Assembly: GCA_002344965.1 (NCBI GenBank)
Contig: DDUU01000019.1
Span: 1-18,869, forward strand
Length of the DNA stretch: 18,869 bases
Reading direction: 5' to 3'
Source: Candidatus Tepidiaquacellales bacterium UBA2330
GTDB taxonomy: Bacteria > Bacteroidota > Ignavibacteria > Tepidaquicellales > Tepidaquicellaceae
Below, piece by piece: positions 1-7,779 of this stretch. Every line of letters starts with the position of its first letter. Within the stretch, counting starts at the first letter, position 1. Both the position numbers and the translations under genes were made by a program. The notes below the pieces were generated by a model that ran no database searches, was not told the DNA's origin, and saw nothing but the letters and a program-made list of their open reading frames with translations.

Positions 1-1935
1 GGTCGGGCTTCCGAATTTCCATTTATAAGTAGTGCCCTGTCCGGAGCGCGTCCAGTTAATATTAATTGTCGATGTATTAAAAGGAGAAGTTGTAATTGTA
101 GTACCGGACGGAGGCGATGAAAGATTAAATGATGAAAGAGAAGGAACACCTCTTTTAAGAGTTATAGTCCTAGGACCGTTTGCCGCTTTCATGGAATCAA
201 CCGGACTAATTCTGAACGCCCAGACATCCCACTGGCCTGTTATGGAATCTCCCTGATTCACTCCGATCGAAGCAAGTAAATTATCAAGCGCTCCCATAGT
301 TAAAGTAAGTGAGTTTGTTGTTGAAGGAATAGAAATTAATCTTGGTTCAGTATTGGGACTTCCAAACACCCATTTATACTGAGCACCTGTGGCAGAAGTA
401 TCCCACGTAATTGTAGCTGAATTATTTGAATTCGGAAATGATGTCAGAGTAATACCTGAAGAAGGTGTCTGAAGGTTAAAATTATTCAAAGGATAAAGTC
501 CCAGATTCTGAAAAGCTGCAAATACATTTATAAGACCTTTGCCGTATGTATTGTCCTCACCGGCTGCGCCGAGATCTTCAGCGGTAGAAAATAAAATCGC
601 TTTGATCTGCTTTCCCGTAAGACCCGGAGCAGCTTGCTTTAAAAGAGCTATGCATCCTGCGACATGCGGAGCAGCCATTGATGTACCGGATAAATTTCCA
701 TATGTATTATTCGGAGTTGTAGATCTTACACTTGTGCCGGGAGCTACAACTTCGGGCTTAATCAGTAACGTCCCGGTTCCGCCGCAGATAGAAGGACCTC
801 TGCTTGAAGTATTGCTAATAGGGTAACCGGGGGAATTACCATTTATATTTCCAACACAAAAAACATTTACGGAATCAATGTTAATATTTTTTGGCGGCGT
901 AATTGTTGACGCTCCGGGACCTGAATTTCCTGCGGAAAAAACTACCGCTATACCGGCAGCTTCCACTGCAGACAGCACTGTTCTGTATATTGAATTTGTA
1001 CACTGATCACCTGATGAAGAAGGATCCTGCCAAGAGCAGCTGATAACATCCGGCATATCCATAGTCAAAGCGTTGGTATCAGGATCCATTGCCCACTGAT
1101 ACGCTGCGATATTCATTGACGGATTTGAAGAACCCGGACAGTCAGTAATTCCGGCAGCCATCCATCTTGCGTCCGGAGCTACACCGACCGTATCACCTGA
1201 AGCGGAGTTTCTTCCGCACATTATTCCCATAGTATGTGTTCCATGACTTTGACAGTCAAAGGGCTGGGTGCTGAAAGGAGAGATCGGATCAAACCAGGCA
1301 TGATACCATGCGCGTCCGTTATTTCCCCACCATCTAGGTCCGAGCGCAGGATGAAGCACGTCAACGCCTGTGTCAATGTGCATTACAGTTCTGCCTGCGC
1401 CTGTGAAACCCAATGCCCAGAGCAGATCCGCCTTTACAACTCTGAGACCGGTTTCTACTGATTCGGTATTGTGCTGCGGAGCCGGCTTTTCGTCATAAGG
1501 TCTGTCAAAATCCAGCACTGCGTCATAATCCATTATATCTATATCATTTCTTTTAGAAAGTTTAATGATAACCTCAGACGTTGCATCAGCATATATCATA
1601 TTAGTGATCCAGTATGAATTATATTTCCTGACTTTTCCGAATGAACTTTCTGTTTTCAGATAATTAAGTATCGGAGACTGTGTCTGTTCGGCTTTGTTTC
1701 GAAGAGTGGTGATAACAATTCTCGCCCTGTCTTCGATTCCTGTAGATGAAGTGTACAGATCTTTATCAAGCGCTTCAATATCGACTCTGTCTTTCAAAAG
1801 AATCAGTACTCCGGTATATTCAAGCGGGTTCAGGGAATTCAGTTTCTGAGTTAATCTTTCTGTCATCTGCACCTGTTGTGAATATGTTTCGGAAAAAATG
1901 AAAAGAGAGATAAAGAGTAAAATTATTTTTTGCAT
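1..1935 (-). CDS. Secreted subtilisin-like serine protease (S8 family), C-terminus outside the window
   Basis: Reading leftward from an ATG at 1935, the frame stays open to base 1, giving 645 residues without a stop. It begins with a signal peptide (MQKIILLFISLFIFSETYSQ). The subtilase catalytic triad is intact: Asp188 in HIDTGVD, His231 in HGTHTMG and Ser419 in SGTSMAAPHVAG. The stretch from about 25 to 170 probably holds the inhibitor prodomain. After the catalytic domain (about 180-450) comes a SusE-like domain (about 484-595, with WDTSATGAQYKWVFGSPN and GQWDVWAFR). A second copy starts near 600 and is cut by the window edge at WKFGSP. The neighbouring sialidase-like protein carries the same domain pair. 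By analogy with neighbours it should end in a T9SS sorting tail, but that is not visible. It probably degrades extracellular protein; specificity cannot be read. Family assignment is very secure. Confidence 0.95.
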   Translation of the reverse strand, partial: MQKIILLFISLFIFSETYSQQVQMTERLTQKLNSLNPLEYTGVLILLKDRVDIEALDKDLYTSSTGIEDRARIVITTLRNKAEQTQSPILNYLKTESSFGKVRKYNSYWITNMIYADATSEVIIKLSKRNDIDIMDYDAVLDFDRPYDEKPAPQHNTESVETGLRVVKADLLWALGFTGAGRTVMHIDTGVDVLHPALGPRWWGNNGRAWYHAWFDPISPFSTQPFDCQSHGTHTMGIMCGRNSASGDTVGVAPDARWMAAGITDCPGSSNPSMNIAAYQWAMDPDTNALTMDMPDVISCSWQDPSSSGDQCTNSIYRTVLSAVEAAGIAVVFSAGNSGPGASTITPPKNINIDSVNVFCVGNINGNSPGYPISNTSSRGPSICGGTGTLLIKPEVVAPGTSVRSTTPNNTYGNLSGTSMAAPHVAGCIALLKQAAPGLTGKQIKAILFSTAEDLGAAGEDNTYGKGLINVFAAFQNLGLYPLNNFNLQTPSSGITLTSFPNSNNSATITWDTSATGAQYKWVFGSPNTEPRLISIPSTTNSLTLTMGALDNLLASIGVNQGDSITGQWDVWAFRISPVDSMKAANGPRTITLKRGVPSLSSFNLSSPPSGTTITTSPFNTSTININWTRSGQGTTYKWKFGSPT

Positions 1936-2029
1936 TTTTAAATATATTTGATAATTAAAAAGAGTTTTTAAAATTTAAAATTATTAATCCAAAATTGCAA
2001 TAATACTTTGAATAATATTTATTTAGATT

Positions 2030-2062
2030 CAAATTTAAAATGAATTAGAAAAATCTGACAAA
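2030..2062 (-). promoter_or_regulatory. Candidate Bacteroidota-type promoter for the subtilase gene
   Basis: Read on the minus strand, TTTG (2062-2059), 21 bases, then TAAATTTG (2037-2030) matches the Bacteroidota housekeeping pattern TTTG-N17-23-TAnnTTTG. Transcription would start near 2024, leaving a leader of roughly 90 bases before the ATG at 1935. No transcript evidence exists here, and short AT-rich motifs can occur by chance. Confidence 0.5.
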
Positions 2063-2146
2063 ATAAAAGTACAAAACGGTTAGATGAGATTTGAAACAAT
2101 TCAATGATAAGAATTAAAAAAATAATTTATATTATCAAAGAGTAAT

Positions 2147-2177
2147 AAAAAAACCGCCGCGATAAACTGCGGCGGTT
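2147..2177 (-). terminator. Intrinsic terminator of the sialidase-like gene
   Basis: AACCGCCGC (2152-2160) and GCGGCGGTT (2169-2177) form a perfect 9-bp, GC-rich stem with an 8-base loop. On the minus strand the stem runs straight into a run of seven T (complement of A at 2147-2153). It lies about 90 bases past the stop codon at 2267 and should isolate that gene from the downstream subtilase gene. Confidence 0.9.
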
Positions 2178-2266
2178 AAATATTCGAAAAACTATTAATT
2201 ACGATTAAAAGAATTCACGAATTTATCAAAATCAAAAACTCTTAATTCGTAAATTGAAACTATTAA

Positions 2267-5200
2267 CTATTTAAGAAGCATCATCCGTCTTGTCTGCACA
2301 AAACTTCCCGCTTCAATTTTATAAAAATACATTCCGCTTGCAAAGTTTGAAGCGTTGAAATCAACCTGATGATAACCTGCCTGTTTATTTTCATTTACAA
2401 GTTTCATTACTTCCTTACCGAGTATGTCAAAGATCTTTATAGATACGAAAGATTCTTTCGGCAATCCGTAACTGATTTTTGTAGCAGGATTGAACGGATT
2501 CGGATAATTCTGTTCAAGCGTGAATTCCGAAGGAATACCCGTTAGATTATTCTGAATGTCAACTGCTCCGACTGTCATTTTTATTCTTACATTTTTTACA
2601 GGAGTAACAGGATCATTACTTGTTATTTTCAGGAATCCTTCGTGTACAGAACCGATAGCCAATCCAACTGCATTAAAATTTACGCTGACATTCTGATTTC
2701 CGGACGGCGTGATGGTTCCGAATGAAGGAACTTCTTCCACCCATGCAAGTCCTTTTTCAATTTTGATTGCAAGATTATTATGCATATATGCAGCATTGAA
2801 AACTGTCTGTAGTGCGATTGTACCTGTTGCATTTTCTACACCTATTGTAGCTGAATTTAAAGGATCATTCATACTCAGATACTGGAAGTATATTCTTCCG
2901 TCAGAATAAAGCATAACCTGATAAGTATAAGGTCCGCCGACTGAGAAATGAGGAACGTCTTTGTATTCAATTACAAATCTGTTATTGGCTGCATCATGAT
3001 GATAGAATACCTGACCTGAAGTTCTTAGATCATGATCATCCCAAAAAGGATAAATAGCGTTATTAGGAACTGCGGTAGAAGGTATAGCGCCATTAAGATA
3101 TGCGTTGGATGTATTGGCTATATCGAATCCTATCCATCCGTTTGTACAGATCTTAAGCTGATTGTAATCAGTGCCGTAAAAATTAAACTGGAAAGGTAAA
3201 GGTACGATTACGGAACCGTCATCCGCTGTTCCGCTTGTCCATGTAGTAATTTGCGTACCGATCGTAGAAATTTCAAACCAGTTAAATACAGGACCTCCCG
3301 GTTCATCACTGTCAATCCATCTGTAGCCGTAAGCATCAGGACCGCCCTGACCGTCAGTTACATCCGGACCGTGATAAACATCAGCTGCGCCTTTAGGAAG
3401 ATTTTCCTGTTGCGAAATCAGTTTCTGATCCGATAAGGAATAATTCCTTACATTCAGATTATCGAGAGTAGTTGATGATTCGACAATTACCCAGTCAAGA
3501 TTGAACTGACCAGCATTACCGATAATTAGATTTCTGGATAAGTTACCTCCGGTCGGAACGTTTACTACAAGAGAATCCAAATTTGCTGTTACAGTCGGAG
3601 GAATGCCTCTTCTTAAAGTTATATTATATGTCTGAGCTGATGCAAGTGAATCGCTTGCGCTGTAACCGTAAACTCTCCATTGTCCGACTGAAGAATCACC
3701 GACATTTACTCCAAGACCGGCGAGTGCGGAGTCAACCTGAGAATTTCTTAAAGTGAGTAATGAATCGAATCCGTTATTATTTGAACCGAGCCTTAATTTA
3801 ATATTCGCCTGTGAAGAGAAATTAGGAGATGCATAAAGCCATCTGTAAGTTACCGCCTCACCTGATTTTGTCCAGTTTATATTTACCGGAGTAGTATTGG
3901 TAATTAAAGTCAGTAAGGAGGTATTGTTAGGCGGCGATAAAAGATTAAATGCTGTAAGCAGAGGTTTAGCTCTTTTTAAAGTAATTGCTCTTGGTCCGTT
4001 TGTAGCTTTCATTGAATCGTTGGTCTGATTATTTCTGAATGCCCATACATCCCACTGACCAACGAGAGAATCGCCCTGATTAAGTCCGAGACCTGCAAGT
4101 ATTGCATCGAGCTGACCGCCTGTAACCGTAAGATTGTTTCCGCTTGGAGCAAGAGTAATCTGCCTTGAGGAAGCGTTCGGACTTCCGAATATCCATTTAT
4201 AAGATGCTGTGGAAGCAGAAGTATCCCATGTAAAATTATATTCTGTAGTATTATTAGGCAGCGTCTGGATTCTGGATCCTGCTGCCGGTGAAGTAAGATT
4301 AAATGAATTTAAAGGATATGTAGTAATTTGTACCGGAGCTGTCCAGGCATTATAAATGCCTGCATAATCATCCATCCAGATAGGCCACAATTTTCCGTTA
4401 CCGGAAGTCATTCCAATATAGTCGCCCTGATACCCGGCTGCGATTCCGGGTGTTCCTATAGATTTTGGTTTGAATCTGTGATCACTTACAAGGACATCTG
4501 ACCATGTATTTCCACCGTCAAGAGATCTTGAAATGTAAATTTCGGAAGAATCCGATGCAGTATTTCTGTCATCATAATAAACAATGTTAACTCCGCCTGC
4601 TTCATCGACTCTGATAGCAGGAAACCACTGGAATTTTCCATTATTGATCGGATCCTGATTTACTCTGATTCCCGGTGACCAGTTTACTCCGCCGTTAGTT
4701 GATCTGTGAAGTATTACGTCCGGATCTGAACCAGCAGGCGGGAGATTTCTTTCTGCAGTCACGACATAGATCCAACCGTTTCTGGGACCGCCGCTTCTGT
4801 CAATTCCGATTCTCGGGAATCCGTTAACTCTGATGTTAGACTTTGAGGAAAATGTTCCTCTGATGCCGTTCATATCATATGCGTTTTCAGTAACAGTCCA
4901 TGATACACCTCCGTTAGTGGATCGAGCAAATCCCAGAAAATCTTCGGTGAATGGCGAACTTGAAATAGGAGCTGCCCATACCACATAAACTTCTCCGTTT
5001 GGTCCTACTCTTACATCCGCACCCTGTGAATAATGACCGGACGGAGGAGTATTAATTTGCTGCGGAGTAGACCAGGTTACACCGCTGTTAGTTGTATATG
5101 AAACATCTATTGGCGGAGCTGATGCGGTAAACAGCGACCATACGCAGTATGATCTTCCGTAATAAGGACTGCCCGGCGCATCATCAGTGGATGCAAGATT

Positions 5201-5797
5201 TTTGTCCTGCGATCCTGAAGCAATTGTAAAATTCGGTGACCAGGAGGCACCGTTATCGGTTGAATAATTCCCAAACATACCTGAAGTTGTAAATCCCAGA
5301 TGTGTCTGAATAAACACTCCGTCTTTATCAATTGTAATTCCCGGATCACCGCCCTGATTCGGAACAGGGGTTCCGTTTGCTAATTTCATTGTATCCGAAC
5401 CACCCCATGTAATACCGCCGTCGGTTGTTACATATACACCTTCACTTATGAACAGAGTACCGGTATTATTGAAAGCGTTGGATGAACCGAACATTATCAT
5501 CGGATTAGAAGGATGACGGACAATGTCAACTTCACTCTGATAACTGTTGGATCTTGGTAATACTCTGAAGTTCGGAGTTACGGCAAGTACTTCATAAGGA
5601 GTCTTTACATAACGAACCTGAGCATTAGGATTAAAATAATCAAATACCTGCGGAAGCGGAGCTCCTTCAGATACACTTGGATCATATAACTGCGTTGGAA
5701 GGTGGTTACTCCATTTTTCCGCTTCAGGATTTCTCTGTCCCGACATTACAAAAAATCCAATTGCAATAACCGGGATCAGGAAGAATAACTTTTTCAT
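2267..5797 (-). CDS. Secreted sialidase-like (BNR) beta-propeller protein with T9SS sorting tail
   Basis: A 1176-residue multidomain exported protein. It starts with a lipid-poor signal peptide or anchor (MKKLFFLIPVIAIGFFVMSG). Residues about 90-490 form a sialidase-type propeller with six Asp-box motifs such as YVTTDGGITW, YSTDNGASW, RSTNGGVSW and RSLDGGNTW. Two SusE-like domains follow (about 495-607 and 610-732), then an Ig-like segment, a nidogen/outer-shell-like beta domain (about 800-1000, with VPLPFQFNFYGTDYNQL and PFWDDHD) and another Ig-like segment (about 1010-1075). The tail from about 1086 (LEQNYPNPFNPATKI to RRMMLLK) is a T9SS type A sorting domain, so the protein should be surface-attached or released. 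I could not confirm the arginine triad of true sialidases, so enzymatic activity is uncertain; glycan or protein binding is equally possible. The terminator at 2147-2177 closes the unit. Confidence 0.92.
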   Translation of the reverse strand: MKKLFFLIPVIAIGFFVMSGQRNPEAEKWSNHLPTQLYDPSVSEGAPLPQVFDYFNPNAQVRYVKTPYEVLAVTPNFRVLPRSNSYQSEVDIVRHPSNPMIMFGSSNAFNNTGTLFISEGVYVTTDGGITWGGSDTMKLANGTPVPNQGGDPGITIDKDGVFIQTHLGFTTSGMFGNYSTDNGASWSPNFTIASGSQDKNLASTDDAPGSPYYGRSYCVWSLFTASAPPIDVSYTTNSGVTWSTPQQINTPPSGHYSQGADVRVGPNGEVYVVWAAPISSSPFTEDFLGFARSTNGGVSWTVTENAYDMNGIRGTFSSKSNIRVNGFPRIGIDRSGGPRNGWIYVVTAERNLPPAGSDPDVILHRSTNGGVNWSPGIRVNQDPINNGKFQWFPAIRVDEAGGVNIVYYDDRNTASDSSEIYISRSLDGGNTWSDVLVSDHRFKPKSIGTPGIAAGYQGDYIGMTSGNGKLWPIWMDDYAGIYNAWTAPVQITTYPLNSFNLTSPAAGSRIQTLPNNTTEYNFTWDTSASTASYKWIFGSPNASSRQITLAPSGNNLTVTGGQLDAILAGLGLNQGDSLVGQWDVWAFRNNQTNDSMKATNGPRAITLKRAKPLLTAFNLLSPPNNTSLLTLITNTTPVNINWTKSGEAVTYRWLYASPNFSSQANIKLRLGSNNNGFDSLLTLRNSQVDSALAGLGVNVGDSSVGQWRVYGYSASDSLASAQTYNITLRRGIPPTVTANLDSLVVNVPTGGNLSRNLIIGNAGQFNLDWVIVESSTTLDNLNVRNYSLSDQKLISQQENLPKGAADVYHGPDVTDGQGGPDAYGYRWIDSDEPGGPVFNWFEISTIGTQITTWTSGTADDGSVIVPLPFQFNFYGTDYNQLKICTNGWIGFDIANTSNAYLNGAIPSTAVPNNAIYPFWDDHDLRTSGQVFYHHDAANNRFVIEYKDVPHFSVGGPYTYQVMLYSDGRIYFQYLSMNDPLNSATIGVENATGTIALQTVFNAAYMHNNLAIKIEKGLAWVEEVPSFGTITPSGNQNVSVNFNAVGLAIGSVHEGFLKITSNDPVTPVKNVRIKMTVGAVDIQNNLTGIPSEFTLEQNYPNPFNPATKISYGLPKESFVSIKIFDILGKEVMKLVNENKQAGYHQVDFNASNFASGMYFYKIEAGSFVQTRRMMLLK

Positions 5798-6159
5798 GGT
5801 AAAATTCCCTTTTGGTTTAAATTAATATAATATGGTGTAAATAAATATCGGATATAAATGTGGTGATAAAAAGAAATGAAATCAAAATTTAAATAATATC
5901 TGAACAAGCTATAAAAGATCTGATTAGCAATAATGCTTTGTAATTTTAAATAATTTAATCTAATATCTTATTAAATTCAATTTCATATTTTCTTACAACA
6001 TTAAAAAATATATACACGACAAAAAATTCGGCTATCACTTACAGATTTGACATTCCGGTGAAAGCGGGATACCGGTAGTGCATTGAAACAGAAATAATTT
6101 TAAATAAATAGTACAGAGTTTAAAATGATACATGGTAAAGAATAATAATTCAAAAATCT

Positions 6160-6186
6160 GGTTTTAGCATTTCGTTCGCTAAAATC
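6160..6186. repeat. Small inverted repeat (hairpin)
   Basis: GGTTTTAGC (6160-6168) and GCTAAAATC (6178-6186) pair over 9 positions with one G-T wobble around a 9-base loop. It has no clear T-tract, so a terminator role is not supported. Confidence 0.5.
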
Positions 6187-6216
6187 ATAAAATCAGCAGT
6201 TCTTTTTATGAGATAG

Positions 6217-6236
6217 ATTCCCGTATTCGATGGAAT
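6217..6236. repeat. Degenerate ATTCCC-N8-TGGAAT dyad repeat
   Basis: The 20 bases form an ATTCC...GGAAT dyad around an 8-10 base centre. The layout resembles short dispersed dyads of the ATTCCC-N8-GGGAAT kind known from other bacteria, with one imperfect pair. Whether it is a dispersed repeat in this genome cannot be judged from a single copy. Confidence 0.3.
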
Positions 6237-6441
6237 GACAGATAATAAAGAGCGAATCGGAAAAATTTTTCCTTTGATTTCCCATTCCGTTTTTTAAAAA
6301 AAAAATGCTGTCCCGATTTTATTTATATTTTTTTCTTATAAGAGTTTTATTTTAAATCACTAAACAGAACTGCAAAATTAACGCCGGAATTTTTTCAATA
6401 ATATTTACAAAAAAAATATTCTTACTTTTAATGCTGAACAA

Positions 6442-6515
6442 TTTTTTACTTAAAAAATTTTATCCGGATAAAAAATTATTTGCCGTGATATCAAAAATAT
6501 TTTTTAAGTAAAAAA
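6442..6515. repeat. 17-bp perfect inverted repeat enclosing a 16-bp palindrome
   Basis: The 17 bases at 6442-6458 (TTTTTTACTTAAAAAAT) recur as an exact reverse complement at 6499-6515. Between them lies the perfect 16-bp palindrome TTTTATCCGGATAAAA (6458-6473). The arms are A/T runs, which lowers significance, but the ACTT/AAGT cores match exactly. It could form a cruciform or be a protein-binding site; no function can be assigned. Confidence 0.5.
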
Positions 6516-6847
6516 ATAAAAAATATTTTTCACTGCAATTTTTTTAAAAAATAAAATTGATTTATTGTAAATGACTAAATCAAAAAATTTCAACACTGTT
6601 GAGATAAGATAGCCGCATAAATATATTTAACTTAAAATTGCTTGTTAATATTAAAAAATACTGTTCTGTCGCAAATGCAGTATTTAAAGCACTTTGCAGA
6701 CACATACTAAAAATAAAAAAATCTGATGAACAGATGCAGATCAACTTTACTGCCCGGAAAAATTTAAAACAAAAAAAATTTTTATAAAAATAAATTTTCA
6801 AAATATTAAAATCTTTTTTTTATTTTAACTGCATTATTTATTTTTAA

Positions 6848-6878
6848 TTGAAGTTTAATGTTAATAACTTTATATTTG
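6848..6878 (+). promoter_or_regulatory. Bacteroidota-type promoter of the Lys/Ala repeat gene
   Basis: TTG (6848-6850), 20 bases, then TATATTTG (6871-6878) fits the TTG-N19-23-TAnnTTTG pattern of Bacteroidota housekeeping promoters. The start codon is 30 bases downstream, so the mRNA leader would be only about 25 bases, A-rich and without a Shine-Dalgarno sequence. The same TATATTTG element precedes the gene at 15791. Confidence 0.7.
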
Positions 6879-6908
6879 TATGAATTTTTTTAACTAAACT
6901 AAAAAAAA

Positions 6909-7127
6909 ATGGCTAAAAAAGTTACCCCACTTAAAAAAGCAGCAGTAAAAAAAGCTGTGAAAAAAGCAGCAGTAAAAAAAGCTGTGAAAAAAGCTGTAGT
7001 AAAAAAAGCTGTGAAAAAAGCTGTAGTTAAAAAAGCTGTGAAAAAAGCTGTAGGTAAAAAAGCAGTTAAAAAAGCAGCAGTTAAAAAAGCAGCAGTAAAG
7101 AAAGCTGTGAAAAAAGCTTTAAGGTAA
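6909..7127 (+). CDS. Lys/Ala-rich repeat protein, histone H1-like
   Basis: A 72-residue protein built after MAKKVTPL almost entirely from short units of the form KKA[AV]VKKAVKK. Its composition is limited to Lys, Ala and Val with single Gly, Leu and Arg residues, so it is extremely basic. Such Lys/Ala tails occur in bacterial H1/Hc1-like nucleoid proteins and in some HU C-terminal extensions, where they bind DNA non-specifically through charge. This identification rests on composition only, since low-complexity sequence cannot prove homology. The DNA is itself a tandem repeat of GTAAAAAAAGCTGTGAA-like units, so copy number may vary between strains. It has its own promoter (6848-6878) and terminator (7224-7263), so it is a single-gene unit and probably not part of the following peptide/radical-SAM cassette. 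Confidence 0.8.
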   Translation: MAKKVTPLKKAAVKKAVKKAAVKKAVKKAVVKKAVKKAVVKKAVKKAVGKKAVKKAAVKKAAVKKAVKKALR

Positions 7128-7223
7128 TTGCAACAGAAAGTTCTGCATATTGAAATAAAAGCGAAGTGTCAGCCGATTAATTTTCCGGCAATCTGAAAAT
7201 TTCGTTTAGTACAAGTTATAAAT

Positions 7224-7263
7224 CTCCTTCTTCACAATTTATTTGAGGAAGGAGTTTTTTTTT
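7224..7263 (+). terminator. Intrinsic terminator of the Lys/Ala repeat gene
   Basis: CTCCTTCTTCA (7224-7234) pairs with TGAGGAAGGAG (7244-7254) in an 11-bp stem with one G-T pair and a 9-base loop. Nine T residues (7255-7263) follow at once. It lies about 100 bases past the stop codon. Confidence 0.9.
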
Positions 7264-7287
7264 AGGAAAAAATTAATACAAAGTTAT

Positions 7288-7317
7288 TTTGTTGATTTGC
7301 TCCCGCTTATAAAATTG
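7288..7317 (+). promoter_or_regulatory. Weak candidate promoter for the repeat-peptide gene
   Basis: TTTG (7288-7291), 18 bases, then TAAAATTG (7310-7317) is one base away from TTTG-N18-TAnnTTTG. The leader would be about 65-70 bases. A promoter is expected here because an efficient terminator lies just upstream, but this particular site is only a suggestion. Confidence 0.3.
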
Positions 7318-7390
7318 TTTATTGAAATATCAATACAAATTAGTTAAGTTACAGCCGTTAACAGTAATAATATTTTAATTAAAATTATTT

Positions 7391-7705
7391 ATGAGCGAAG
7401 TAAAACAAACTTCACACACTATTTTCCCGCCGGCCGGCTCATGGGATAATGTAGGAGAAAAATCTCACTCCATATTCCCTCCGGCAGGTTCGTGGGATTG
7501 CGCCTCAGAAAAGTCACACTCTATTTTTCCTCCGGCAGGTTCATGGGATAATGCAGGAGAAAAGTCACATTCAATATTTCCGCCCGCAGGTTCATGGGAT
7601 AATGCAGGAGAAAAGTCACATTCGATTTTTCCTCCGGCAGGTTCATGGGATAATGCATCAGAAAAGTCACATTCGATTTTTCCGCCTGCAGGATCATGGA
7701 AATAG
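7391..7705 (+). CDS. Six-repeat peptide, candidate multi-core RiPP precursor
   Basis: A 104-residue protein: seven lead residues (MSEVKQT), then five full 17-residue units with consensus SHSIFPPAGSWDNAGEK (residues 8-24, 25-41, 42-58, 59-75, 76-92) and a shortened sixth unit ending in GSWK (93-104). The block IFPPAGSW is invariant in all six copies, although the codons differ at wobble positions. That points to selection on the peptide itself. Variants sit after Trp: DN in four units, DC in the second, K in the last. There is no signal peptide or membrane segment, so it is made in the cytosol. A terminator and two radical-SAM-like genes follow directly. Multi-core precursor to a modified peptide is my preferred reading. 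Against it: no classical leader, peptidase or exporter is visible. It could instead be a repeat-type binding protein. I recognise no named family. Confidence 0.85.
   Translation: MSEVKQTSHTIFPPAGSWDNVGEKSHSIFPPAGSWDCASEKSHSIFPPAGSWDNAGEKSHSIFPPAGSWDNAGEKSHSIFPPAGSWDNASEKSHSIFPPAGSWK
7412..7705 (+). repeat. Tandem 51-bp coding repeats, six units
   Basis: Units begin at 7412, 7463, 7514, 7565, 7616 and 7667; the last is cut to 12 codons before the stop. The codons for FPPAGSW differ between copies only synonymously (for example Pro as CCG, CCT or CCC, Gly as GGC, GGT or GGA, Ser as TCA or TCG). The units are therefore old enough to have drifted yet kept the protein sequence. Confidence 0.9.
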
Positions 7706-7729
7706 AATGTAATCAGTTGTTTTGTAATT

Positions 7730-7765
7730 AAGTCCCGTTTATGAAAATTTACGGGACTTTTTTTT
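7730..7765 (+). terminator. Intrinsic terminator/attenuator between repeat peptide and first radical-SAM gene
   Basis: AAGTCCCGT (7730-7738) and ACGGGACTT (7751-7759) form a perfect 9-bp stem with a 12-base loop, and the T-tract runs 7758-7765. It ends 14 bases before the ATG at 7780. Partial read-through would give abundant peptide mRNA and little enzyme mRNA, a layout known from RiPP operons. No separate promoter fits in the 14-base gap. Confidence 0.9.
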
Positions 7766-7779
7766 AATTTTAAAAATTT

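Larger units (their letters stand above)
5798..6847. other. Long AT-rich intergenic region, no convincing gene
   Basis: This stretch of about 1.05 kb separates the divergent sialidase-like gene from the Lys/Ala repeat gene. It is extremely AT-rich, especially 6280-6840. Open frames here are short and have chance-like composition. It holds several inverted repeats, listed separately, and a small hairpin CCGGT/ACCGG (6055-6059 with 6071-6075). The left gene must have its promoter here, but I found no clean TAnnTTTG match for it. Confidence 0.7.

Noticed and set aside
539..1461. Plus-strand open frames inside the subtilase gene
   Set aside because: They lie antisense to a frame with a complete catalytic triad and signal peptide, and they have no recognisable features.
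6580..6801. 73-codon minus-strand open frame in the AT-rich intergenic region
   Set aside because: Its composition is Phe/Ile/Leu/Asn-heavy as expected from random AT-rich DNA, and it has no domain, ribosome binding site or promoter.
7391..7705. Interpretation of the 51-bp repeats as a CRISPR array
   Set aside because: The units are directly adjacent without spacers, are in frame and encode a conserved protein motif.
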